Assembly: GCA_007135895.1 (NCBI GenBank)
Contig: SLHZ01000186.1
Location: 1 to 13,556, forward strand
From: Balneolales bacterium
GTDB lineage: Bacteria; Bacteroidota; Rhodothermia; Balneolales; Natronogracilivirgulaceae
Length of the DNA stretch: 13,556 nt
Direction: 5' to 3'
Shown here: piece by piece, positions 7,612 through 13,556 of the stretch
How the letters are laid out: the number at the start of each line of letters is the position of its first letter
Position numbering within the stretch: the first letter of the stretch is position 1
Position numbers and translations under genes: made by a program
The notes under the pieces: generated by a model
Database searches by the model: none
What the model was told of the DNA's origin: nothing
Seen by the model: only the letters and a program-made list of their open reading frames with translations

Positions 7612-8772
7612 TTACATTGAGCGGAGCGCATCCACGACTCTCTGCTGATCGGCAGCCGACAGAAACGGACCCATTGGAAGACTGAGAACATGGCTCGCGG
7701 CTTCTTCCGATTTATCGAGTGTTTGATTTCTGTTTCGGTAAACCGGCAACTTATGACATGGAACGGGATAGTAGATCATGGTCTGAATCCCTTTTTCCCT
7801 CAGTCCTTCCATCAGTGAGTCACGACTTCTGTCCTGAATCCGGACCGTATACTGATGATACACGTGTCCGGTGTCTGGCTGTACGGGAAGGCGCAGCCAT
7901 GAAAGTCCGGATAAACCTTCCTGATAGCGATTCGCGACTTCCCTGCGACGCCGGTTAAAATCCTCGATATGTCGTAATTTGACCAGTAAAAAAGCTGCTT
8001 GCAGTGTATCGAGCCGCGAGTTATACCCCAGTGTTTCATTATGGTATTTTTTCCGGGCCCCATGAACCCTGAGCATCGCCGCCGTATCAGCCAAAGCCTC
8101 GTCATCGGTAATAATCATGCCACCGTCGCCAAAACCACCCAGGTTTTTTGACGGGAAGAAGGAGAAGGCACCCGCCTGGCCAAGTGTGCCGGTCTGTCTA
8201 CCCTCCAGTTGCTTGCGCCAACGCGGGTCACAGCGATCATGGCAGTCACCGCAGGCCGCCCGGTAAACGGCACCAAAAGACTGGGCGCAATCTTCAATTA
8301 CTTTCAGATCATACTTTTCAGCTATCTCCATAATACGGGCCATGGCTGCCGGCTTCCCAAAAAGATGCACCGGAACAACCGCTTTGGTCCGTGAAGTGAC
8401 AGCCTTTTCCATGGCATCGGGATCCATATTGAAATCGCTCTCCCCTATATCCACAAAAACCGGCACGGCACCTGCCATTTCTATGGACTCCGCCGTGGCA
8501 AAAAAAGTAAAGGATGTGGTAATAACCTCATCACCCGGGCCGATCCCTGCCGCTCTGAGTGCGATCAACAAGGCATCGGTTCCAGAATTCACGGCAACAG
8601 CATATCCGGATCCCATATACCGGGCGATCTCCTGTTCGAGTTGGCGGACCTCCGGACCCATGATAAACCGGCCATGGTCCATGACAGTGCGGTATGCTTC
8701 GTCCAGCTCCAGGCGCATATGCCGTAATTCGGGACCGAGGTCAAGAAGGGGTATCCATCCGGGATTTGACAT
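7612..8772 (-). CDS. wlbC: UDP-2-acetamido-2-deoxy-3-oxo-glucuronate aminotransferase (DegT/DnrJ/EryC1/StrS family)
   Basis: This PLP-dependent sugar aminotransferase (WlbC/WbpE type) should transfer the amino group of glutamate to C3 of UDP-3-keto-GlcNAcA. From the ATG at 8772 it has 386 residues. It opens IPLLDLGPEL like its family, then NSGTDAL (PLP phosphate), an IEDCAQSFGA stretch whose Asp (about 161) contacts the PLP ring nitrogen, and SFFPSKNLGGFGDGG with the Schiff-base Lys (about 209). A longer ORF from 8835 would add 21 residues and overlap wlbB by 32 bp; I chose 8772 because homologues begin near here, though it has no strong Shine-Dalgarno. Unusual is an extra stretch of about 18 residues at about 171-198 (8179-8262) with CGDCHDRC and a basic tail, between the QSFGA and SFFPSK motifs. 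It is the third gene of wlbABC, 31 bp after wlbB. Confidence 0.87.
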   Translation of the reverse strand: MSNPGWIPLLDLGPELRHMRLELDEAYRTVMDHGRFIMGPEVRQLEQEIARYMGSGYAVAVNSGTDALLIALRAAGIGPGDEVITTSFTFFATAESIEMAGAVPVFVDIGESDFNMDPDAMEKAVTSRTKAVVPVHLFGKPAAMARIMEIAEKYDLKVIEDCAQSFGAVYRAACGDCHDRCDPRWRKQLEGRQTGTLGQAGAFSFFPSKNLGGFGDGGMIITDDEALADTAAMLRVHGARKKYHNETLGYNSRLDTLQAAFLLVKLRHIEDFNRRRREVANRYQEGLSGLSWLRLPVQPDTGHVYHQYTVRIQDRSRDSLMEGLREKGIQTMIYYPVPCHKLPVYRNRNQTLDKSEEAASHVLSLPMGPFLSAADQQRVVDALRSM

Positions 8773-8803
8773 GGCTATCTTATCGAAATTATTTGGAGCA
8801 TTT

Positions 8804-9469
8804 TTACCGGAACTTGCGATAACTTTTTTCACCATGGGTTAAATCGGGTGGCAGCGGATCGTCTTCATCCACGTCCAGACACTTTACTTGTCCGCCTTTT
8901 TCAACATATCGCAAACCCGACTCGGGACAATGCATTACACCGTCGGCATCCGCATCGGTCAGCTTATGTCCGTGCCGGCTCATCCATCCTTTTTGACGTG
9001 CAGGACTTCCGACCATGAGGGCATAGTCGGGGACGGTCCGTGTTACTACACTGCCGGCGGCAATAAAACAGTAGCGACCCAGCTCAATACCACAAACTAT
9101 GGTAGCATTGGCTCCAATGGACACGCCACGGCGTATAAGTGTCTTTTCATAGACCGATCGGCGATTTACCTGGGAACGCGGGTTGGTGACATTCGTCAGG
9201 ACGCAGCTCGGTCCCAGAAAAACATCGTCTTCAATAATGCATCCGGTATATACGGACACATTATTCTGGATCTTTACATTGTCACCGATTACCACGTCAT
9301 TGGCAATATTCACATTCTGACCCAGGGTACAGTTTTTTCCGATTTTCGCACCTGGCTGAACATGGCAAAAATGCCAGATCTTTGTTCCTTCGCCCACGGA
9401 GACCGGGGAGTCTACCCAGGCCGATTCATGTATCGTAACCCCGGGCAGTTCTCTTGTTCGCTCATTCAT
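8804..9469 (-). CDS. wlbB: UDP-2-acetamido-3-amino-2,3-dideoxy-glucuronate N-acetyltransferase (left-handed beta-helix)
   Basis: This 221-residue hexapeptide-repeat acyltransferase of WlbB/WbpD type should acetylate the C3 amine from acetyl-CoA. Diagnostic stretches are KIWHFCHVQPGAKIG (30-44), LGQNVNI, QNNVSVYTG, DDVFLGPSCVLTNVTNPRS (81-99), IGANATIVCGIELG (118-131) and the end of the helix, ALMVGSPARQKGWMSRHGHKL. The tail carries CPESGLRY and a later Cys (C197), seen in many WbpD-like proteins, and then an acidic extension of about 20 residues, so it is slightly longer than the usual 190 or so. Its ATG overlaps the stop of wlbA by 8 bp (ATGAATGA), so translation is probably coupled. Cytoplasmic, probably a trimer by family precedent. 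Family and pathway step are well supported by the wlbABC order. Confidence 0.9.
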   Translation of the reverse strand: MNERTRELPGVTIHESAWVDSPVSVGEGTKIWHFCHVQPGAKIGKNCTLGQNVNIANDVVIGDNVKIQNNVSVYTGCIIEDDVFLGPSCVLTNVTNPRSQVNRRSVYEKTLIRRGVSIGANATIVCGIELGRYCFIAAGSVVTRTVPDYALMVGSPARQKGWMSRHGHKLTDADADGVMHCPESGLRYVEKGGQVKCLDVDEDDPLPPDLTHGEKSYRKFR

Positions 9470-10418
9470 GCCGGCCCTCCAGAATCGGATGCAGCCTGTC
9501 CCCGGGCCGGGTCACGGCCATGTTGCGCAACTCATGAACCAGTTTGATGGAATCGCGGGCATCGGTTATTCCAAATCCGTTACCTTCCAGTATATCCGAA
9601 TAAACACGGGTGTGAAGATCGGCAAAACCACCGCTGAACTCCATTTCCTCGCCATCAATCCGTATAGATCGATACGTAGCGGATCCCTGCTCAGCGGCTT
9701 TCCGGGGAAGATCGTTGCGATCCAAGGACAGGTACCAGCTGACACAGGCATCTTCAAGCTCCATGAAGCCACTCATCTTATCCTCCTCGGACAAATGAAG
9801 CTCACTGTGCTGCACCCTGCCGAAAAACCACATCAGCATGTCAAAGAAATGAATGCCGATATTCGTCGACACTCCGCCCGACTTGGTGGAGTCACCCTTC
9901 CAGGAGTATTTGTACCATCTTCCACGCGAGGTGATATAGGTCAGGTGCACATGACGTTTGGTGCTCTTTTTTTCAGCATCCATCCTGGCTTTGAGCTTCA
10001 GGACGGCCGGATGGACACGGATCTGCAAGACGCAATAAACCCTTTTGCCATACTCTTGCTCAAGTTCCTGCAAGATATCCAGATTCCATGGATTTAAAAC
10101 CAGCGGCTTTTCACAAATGGCATCGGCACCCACCCTCAGTGCCAGACGAATGTGGGCATCATGCAGATTATTGGGAGAACATATGCTCACATAATCCACA
10201 CCCTGCTTATCCCGGTCCCGGCGAAGCTTTTCCAGATGACGGTCAAACCGCTCAATCTCGGTGAAAAAACTGGCGTCGGGAAAATAACGGTCCAACAGAC
10301 CAACCGAGTCATGCGGGTCAACAGCTGCCACGAGATCGTTGCCGGTTTGATGAATAGCCTGAAGATGTCGTGGTGCTATGTATCCGGCAACACCGGTAAG
10401 TGCAAATAGTTTAGCCAT
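9462..10418 (-). CDS. wlbA: UDP-N-acetylglucosaminuronate 3-dehydrogenase (Gfo/Idh/MocA family)
   Basis: This 318-residue NAD-dependent oxidoreductase should oxidise C3 of UDP-GlcNAcA to the 3-keto sugar used by the aminotransferase; WbpB homologues recycle the cofactor with 2-oxoglutarate. The N-terminal Rossmann fold has GVAGYIAPRHLQAI (9-22), AAVDPHDS, and VSICSPNNLHDAHI (77-90). The catalytic ICEKPLVLNPWN has the conserved Lys at 104. The C-terminal domain has YITSRGRWYKYSWKGD, then SGGVSTNIGIHFFDML with His190. The combination matches WlbA/WbpB rather than generic inositol dehydrogenases. It is the first gene of the - strand wlbABC operon and has the best promoter match in the window about 75 bp upstream. 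The ATG at 10418 begins MAKLFALTGVAG, the expected start of the fold. Confidence 0.9.
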   Translation of the reverse strand: MAKLFALTGVAGYIAPRHLQAIHQTGNDLVAAVDPHDSVGLLDRYFPDASFFTEIERFDRHLEKLRRDRDKQGVDYVSICSPNNLHDAHIRLALRVGADAICEKPLVLNPWNLDILQELEQEYGKRVYCVLQIRVHPAVLKLKARMDAEKKSTKRHVHLTYITSRGRWYKYSWKGDSTKSGGVSTNIGIHFFDMLMWFFGRVQHSELHLSEEDKMSGFMELEDACVSWYLSLDRNDLPRKAAEQGSATYRSIRIDGEEMEFSGGFADLHTRVYSDILEGNGFGITDARDSIKLVHELRNMAVTRPGDRLHPILEGRHE

Positions 10419-10492
10419 GTTTACATCTTATTAAATCGTTCCGTTTGATAGTTATTGGTTGAATGTACCTGACTTTTTCGTTTTTAATGTGA

Positions 10493-10523
10493 CAAAGATA
10501 CCACATTGCCTCAATTCATCAAA
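10493..10523 (-). promoter_or_regulatory. Bacteroidota-type promoter of the wlbABC operon
   Basis: Read on the - strand, TTTG (10523-10520) is followed after exactly 19 bases by TATCTTTG (10500-10493). This is a full match to the TTTG-N19-TAnnTTTG consensus known for the Bacteroides primary sigma factor. Transcription should start near 10486, leaving a leader of about 68 nt before the wlbA ATG. The -33 TTTG lies inside hairpin repeat copy 2, immediately outside the stem arm. Confidence 0.65.
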
Positions 10524-10586
10524 TGTCCATGACCACAGTCCAGTCACACAGGCGCATGATTAAAAACGTCATGGACACTCCATCTG
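10517..10586 (-). repeat. Intergenic hairpin repeat, copy 2 (inverted partner of 4914-4983)
   Basis: It has the same 10-bp stem as copy 1, TGTCCATGAC (10524-10533) and GTCATGGACA (10568-10577), with the same 34-nt spacer. The outer flank (GATGGAG read on the - strand) also matches. The nested TTGTTA/TAACAA arms of copy 1 are absent here, so the outer stem rather than the inner one is what is kept. It lies between the end of the amidohydrolase operon and wlbA, 99 bp upstream of the wlbA start. Its wlb-proximal edge supplies the -33 TTTG of the wlb promoter; the same position reads TTTC in copy 1. Confidence 0.85.
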
Positions 10587-10638
10587 ACCTTATGATTTTT
10601 TATGTTTTTAAACAGATGAAAAAACTCAAAAAAATAAG

Positions 10639-10668
10639 AAAAAAAGTGGCTCTTTCGGTCAATCAGCC
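10639..10668 (-). terminator. Possible weak intrinsic terminator of the amidohydrolase operon
   Basis: On the - strand, just after the stop of the downstream amidohydrolase (10672-10674), GGCT and AGCC can pair (10665-10668 with 10648-10651) around a 13-nt loop with some extra A-T pairing. Two bases later a run of seven T follows (10645-10639). The stem is short, so this is tentative. Further T-rich sequence continues downstream to about 10592. Confidence 0.35.
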
Positions 10669-10671
10669 GGT

Positions 10672-12189
10672 CTACTCCAGACGTCGGCGGTATTTGTCAT
10701 ACAATTGGCGATGCACATCGTTCATATCGCTTTTTCTACCCCGGATGTACACCTGCAGGATCTGTGTGGTATATTCAAGCGGGTGTCCGTCGGTGATGAC
10801 AAACGTGGCATCCATGCCCGTTTCCAAAGCGCCGATCTGATCATCAAGGCCAAGAATGATGGCCGGGTTCCGCGTGACGGCACGAAGCGCTTCCTCCAGC
10901 GGCAGACCAAATGCCGCAGCGGCTCCGGCCTCCCATGGAAGCCGGTTGGCATAGGCGGCACTTGATGAGCCGGCAATGGCGAAGGTCACCCCGGCATCAT
11001 GGAGCAACACGGGCAGGCGGTAGCGGATATCATAGGGCTCATAACTGCGGACAGGCGAAGCCAGCACCGTAGTGATGATCACGGGGATCTCCATGGCATG
11101 CAGCTGGCGACTGACCCTGTGTGCATCACGCCCACCCATGATGACCGGCCGAAGACCCTGGGCGCGGGCCCAGGAAGCGGCATCCTGGATCTGACGCACT
11201 TCGTTGGCATGAATGGTCACCGGCCTGCTTCCCGAAAGATAAGGGGCCATGGCTTCAAACCGGCTGTCAAAGTCATGGCGGGGTATCGTCTGCTGCGATT
11301 CGGCTTGAGTTGAAGAACGACGCCACCGGCTGCGCTCCCGCTCCTCCTGCTGAGCAGCAGCTTTCCCGCGGGAGCTCTCTGCGGCCTGACGCGCCTTGTG
11401 ATAGGCCCGGGCATCTTCAAAAAATTGTGTCAATTCACTGACAGACTCCTCATAAGCTTTTCGGTCAGATGGTGAGGGCCAGTTGATGATCAGGGAAACA
11501 CCCGGCCTCAGGGTCATATCCTCCCATGACCAGCCATCCAGTGCCAGTGCGGCCGACTGTCCCGCAATCAAACCACCACCAGGAGTCGTAACCGTGGTCA
11601 GCACGCCTGCGGAACGCGCCACACCGATATGGCGGCTTTCCGGATTCACAGCTACCTCGACGCGGACATTCGGGTTGAACCGTCCCTGTTCCACAATGTC
11701 AAGGGTCATCGGCACGGCTCCGATTTCATAAATTCCCATCTGGCTCCAGGCATCAATCAGACCCGGAAAAATGTGCTTTCCTTCGACCGGTACCACCCGG
11801 GCATCGTCTGGAATGGCCACATCTTTTCCAATGGCAATAATTTTTCCCTGGTCGAAAACCAGGGTTCCGTTTTCAATGACCGGACCGGAAACCGTATGGA
11901 TGGTTCCGCCGGTCAGCGCTACGGGACCTGATTGCGGTGCGGCCGGAATTTGCGCCCATGCCGTTTGGTAAACCGCGATCAGCAGTAAAGCGGCCGCCAG
12001 GAGCGGAGCCGCCATCCTGCTCAATGTGTTCCCCGAAGTCCGGGCCATTCCGGGAACCAGAACAGGTGCCAGAGCCGGAACAGATGAGAGAACCGGGAAA
12101 ATTGACAGAACCGGAACCGTTTTCAGAAACAGATTAGCAGCCAGGGCCAAGCGCATACGCACCTTAATATATCGGGTTATATCAGTCAT
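10672..12189 (-). CDS. Exported amidohydrolase-superfamily protein lacking the metal-site residues
   Basis: This 505-residue protein has the N-terminal beta-sandwich strand pattern (VALTGGTIHTV, LVFDQGKIIAIG at about 90-121), FPGLIDA at 141-147 and the C-terminal NPAIILGLDDQIGALETGMDATFVI of imidazolonepropionase-like amidohydrolases. The first metal site HxH is replaced by W148-S-Q150, and the strand-8 Asp position reads GSSSA (about 407-411). Only a strand-5-like His (H327, TIHANE) is obvious. It is therefore probably non-catalytic or works differently. A signal-peptide-like segment (59-79, ending TAWA before Gln80) suggests export, but 58 residues precede it, including a hydrophobic repeat (about 25-46). 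The start at 12189 is fixed by GGAGGT five bases upstream. Residues about 266-300 form a charged Glu/Arg/Ser-rich insert. It overlaps the intact paralogue by 8 bp and likely forms a complex or pair with it. Confidence 0.82.
   Translation of the reverse strand: MTDITRYIKVRMRLALAANLFLKTVPVLSIFPVLSSVPALAPVLVPGMARTSGNTLSRMAAPLLAAALLLIAVYQTAWAQIPAAPQSGPVALTGGTIHTVSGPVIENGTLVFDQGKIIAIGKDVAIPDDARVVPVEGKHIFPGLIDAWSQMGIYEIGAVPMTLDIVEQGRFNPNVRVEVAVNPESRHIGVARSAGVLTTVTTPGGGLIAGQSAALALDGWSWEDMTLRPGVSLIINWPSPSDRKAYEESVSELTQFFEDARAYHKARQAAESSRGKAAAQQEERERSRWRRSSTQAESQQTIPRHDFDSRFEAMAPYLSGSRPVTIHANEVRQIQDAASWARAQGLRPVIMGGRDAHRVSRQLHAMEIPVIITTVLASPVRSYEPYDIRYRLPVLLHDAGVTFAIAGSSSAAYANRLPWEAGAAAAFGLPLEEALRAVTRNPAIILGLDDQIGALETGMDATFVITDGHPLEYTTQILQVYIRGRKSDMNDVHRQLYDKYRRRLE
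12054..12143 (-). repeat. 18-bp minisatellite in the N-terminal extension of the amidohydrolase
   Basis: Five imperfect 18-bp units begin at 12054, 12072, 12090, 12108 and 12126. Each starts GAACC or a close variant on the + strand (unit 4 reads GAACCGGAACCGTTTTCA). On the coding - strand they translate to hydrophobic hexapeptides, PVLSIF, PVLSSV, PALAPV and a final LVPG. The array lies between the Shine-Dalgarno-supported start and the signal-peptide-like segment. Units differ from one another at several positions, so it is not freshly expanded. Confidence 0.75.
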
Positions 12190-13555
12190 TTTTTACCTCC
12201 AAAATTCGTTGTATGAGCATGGACCGCTCCAGTTCCATCTCCTGACGCAGGATCTGATCCTCTTCCAGATCAAAAAACCGCCGTCCCTCAATCCAGGTCT
12301 GCTCTGCCATACTCAGTGTCGAAAGAGGGTCACCGCTCCACAATACAAAATCCCCGTCCTTCCCGGGTTCAAGGGATCCGACGCGGTGATCGATTCCGTG
12401 AAGCTTAGCGGCGTCAATGGTCACCAGGGCCATGGCATCAACGGGCTCCATGCCGGCCCGGACCATCTTGGCGGCTTCCCAGTTCATCCGGCTGGCGATC
12501 TGGCTCTGATCGGAGTGCAGGGAAGTCAACACACCGGCTTCCTTCAGCAATCGGGCGTTGTAAACGGTGGCATCATAGGCTTCGATCTTGAAGGAAGACC
12601 AGTCCGACCATACCACAACGGCCGCTCCATGTGCCGCCAGTTCCGGGGCCACCTTGTAGGCCTCGACACCATGATGGAAGACATCAATGGTGATACCGAA
12701 CTCATCGCCCAGCCGCATCAGGGCCAGGATTTCATCCTGACGATAGCAGTGCGCCTGAATCCGGATCTTTTCGTTGAGAATATCAACCAGGGTTTCCATG
12801 CGAAGATCCCGGCGAGGCGGAAGTCCGCTTCCGGTCCGCTTCCATTCTTCGTGTCGCGCCTGATAATCGAGCGCCATCCTGAAACGGTCGGCGATGATCT
12901 GCTCCACCCCCATGCGCGTATCGGGATAGCGATCGGTGCCGACCCGTTTGGGGTTTTCTCCCAATGCAAACTTTAACGTTGGAGGCGCATCATTCATAAT
13001 CAGGTCGTCGGGCATCATGCCCCAGCGCATTTTGACAAAAAAGTTCTGTCCGCCTATCGGATTCGCCGATCCATGCATAACCAGTGCGCTGGTCAGACCG
13101 CCTGCCAGCTGACGATAGGTCCATATGTTGTTTCGGGTGAGCACATCGCACATGCGGACTTCCGGCACGATGGCATTGCCCACTTCATTGACGCCAATCA
13201 GTCCGGAGTGCAGGTGTGCGTCTATCAGACCGGGTGTGACATGCCTGCCGTCTGCGTCAATGACCTTTGCGCCCTCCGGTTTGGCCAGATTTCGGCCCAC
13301 GGCAGCAACGCGGCCATTGGTGACAAGCAGGTCAGCCCCCTCCAGAACACCGTCGGGGCCCATGGTCCAAATTGTAGCGTTACGAACCAGCACATGGCGA
13401 ACCGGTTCGGGGAGGGACGTACGTCCGTAATCCATGGCCGGGTGCCGGTCGGGCAGATCAAGATCACGCTTCAGGTCGGGACCCGCACCTTTTTTCCCGG
13501 CACTGGCTGTATCATTCTTTTCTTTATCCGCTGTATCTCTCTTTCCGGTTTCGGC
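12182..13555 (-). CDS. Metal-dependent amidohydrolase, imidazolonepropionase-like (N-terminus outside window)
   Basis: The frame stays open to the right edge, so the ATG at 13435 is probably internal and the gene is 5' partial. About 40 codons upstream of it encode a charged Lys/Asp/Gly/Thr-rich linker, suggesting another domain beyond the edge. The visible part has the composite beta-sandwich (VLVRNATIWTM...VAAVG), then VTPGLIDAHLH (metal ligands HLH, 74-76 counted from 13435), KFALGENPKR with a candidate bridging Lys155, IQAHCYRQDE (H229), DVFHHGVEAY (H254/H255) and TSLHSDQS (D309), ending in the typical GSLEPGKDGDFVLWSGDPL. All expected ligands of a hydrolase acting on cyclic amides or peptides are present; the substrate is unknown. 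It is co-transcribed with the degenerate partner, whose ATG overlaps its stop (ATGACTGA). Confidence 0.87.
   Translation of the reverse strand, partial: AETGKRDTADKEKNDTASAGKKGAGPDLKRDLDLPDRHPAMDYGRTSLPEPVRHVLVRNATIWTMGPDGVLEGADLLVTNGRVAAVGRNLAKPEGAKVIDADGRHVTPGLIDAHLHSGLIGVNEVGNAIVPEVRMCDVLTRNNIWTYRQLAGGLTSALVMHGSANPIGGQNFFVKMRWGMMPDDLIMNDAPPTLKFALGENPKRVGTDRYPDTRMGVEQIIADRFRMALDYQARHEEWKRTGSGLPPRRDLRMETLVDILNEKIRIQAHCYRQDEILALMRLGDEFGITIDVFHHGVEAYKVAPELAAHGAAVVVWSDWSSFKIEAYDATVYNARLLKEAGVLTSLHSDQSQIASRMNWEAAKMVRAGMEPVDAMALVTIDAAKLHGIDHRVGSLEPGKDGDFVLWSGDPLSTLSMAEQTWIEGRRFFDLEEDQILRQEMELERSMLIQRILEVKND
12195..12200 (-). promoter_or_regulatory. Strong Shine-Dalgarno for the degenerate amidohydrolase
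   Basis: GGAGGT on the - strand lies five A residues before the ATG at 12189, inside the last codons of the upstream gene. It is the only strong Shine-Dalgarno seen ahead of any gene in the window. It decides the start in favour of the long N-terminal form, rather than Met48 (12048) or Met59 (12015), which would sit more conventionally before the signal peptide. Confidence 0.7.
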
Positions 13556-13556
13556 A

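Noticed and set aside
8236..8250. CxxCH as a heme c attachment site in the aminotransferase
   Set aside because: The protein is a cytoplasmic PLP enzyme with no signal peptide, and heme c attachment occurs outside the cytoplasm.
8677..8685. Third GTCCATGAC half-site
   Set aside because: It occurs inside the wlbC coding region without the matching second arm at 34 nt, so it is probably a chance match.
8888..9547. 219-codon + strand ORF
   Set aside because: It is antisense to the hexapeptide acetyltransferase, whose repeated structure keeps the opposite frame open.
12026..12976. 316-codon + strand ORF
   Set aside because: It lies antisense to two well-supported amidohydrolase genes, is rich in His/Pro/Gly with no recognisable motif, and its repeat-like start is the shadow of the 18-bp minisatellite.

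Overview
The window looks like chromosomal DNA from a member of the Bacteroidota/Balneolota (FCB) lineage. Two upstream regions carry the TAnnTTTG-type -7 box of that lineage (TATCTTTG both times, one with a full TTTG-N19 -33 partner), most genes lack a clear Shine-Dalgarno, and the paired imidazolonepropionase-like amidohydrolases are of a kind common there. The lineage call is inference; no rRNA or marker gene is present.

Bases 1-10418 are part of a surface-polysaccharide (O-antigen, capsule or exopolysaccharide) locus. On the + strand lie the C-terminal part of a GT4 glycosyltransferase that enters from outside the window, a Wzz-type chain-length regulator, and a Wzy/WaaL-type polymerase or ligase. 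A Wzx-type flippase follows on the - strand, tail-to-tail with the polymerase and only 2 bp away. After a 301-bp intergenic region come a GT2 and a second GT4 glycosyltransferase on the + strand. They converge on a - strand operon in the order wlbA-wlbB-wlbC (Pseudomonas names wbpB-wbpD-wbpE), which oxidises, transaminates and N-acetylates C3 of UDP-GlcNAcA to give UDP-2,3-diacetamido-2,3-dideoxyglucuronate. The 6-dehydrogenase that makes UDP-GlcNAcA and any 2-epimerase are not in the window. Taken together, the locus supplies a diacetamido-uronic acid donor, glycosyltransferases to build a repeat unit, a flippase to export it, a polymerase to join units and a regulator of chain length.

Bases 10672-13556 are a separate - strand operon of two amidohydrolase-superfamily proteins. 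The upstream one runs off the right edge and keeps its metal ligands. The downstream one is translationally coupled to it (8-bp overlap, strong GGAGGT) but has lost the HxH and the strand-8 Asp.

The most notable non-coding structure is a pair of about 70-bp intergenic hairpin repeats (4914-4983 and 10517-10586, about 61 of 70 positions identical). They lie in inverted orientation and bracket the GT2-GT4/wlbABC block. Each has the same 10-bp stem and a 34-nt spacer, each points inward toward one of the two convergent operons, and the right-hand copy contains the -33 box of the wlb promoter. A degenerate 22-bp tandem repeat lies between the two convergent operons. An 18-bp minisatellite encodes the hydrophobic N-terminal extension of the degenerate amidohydrolase.
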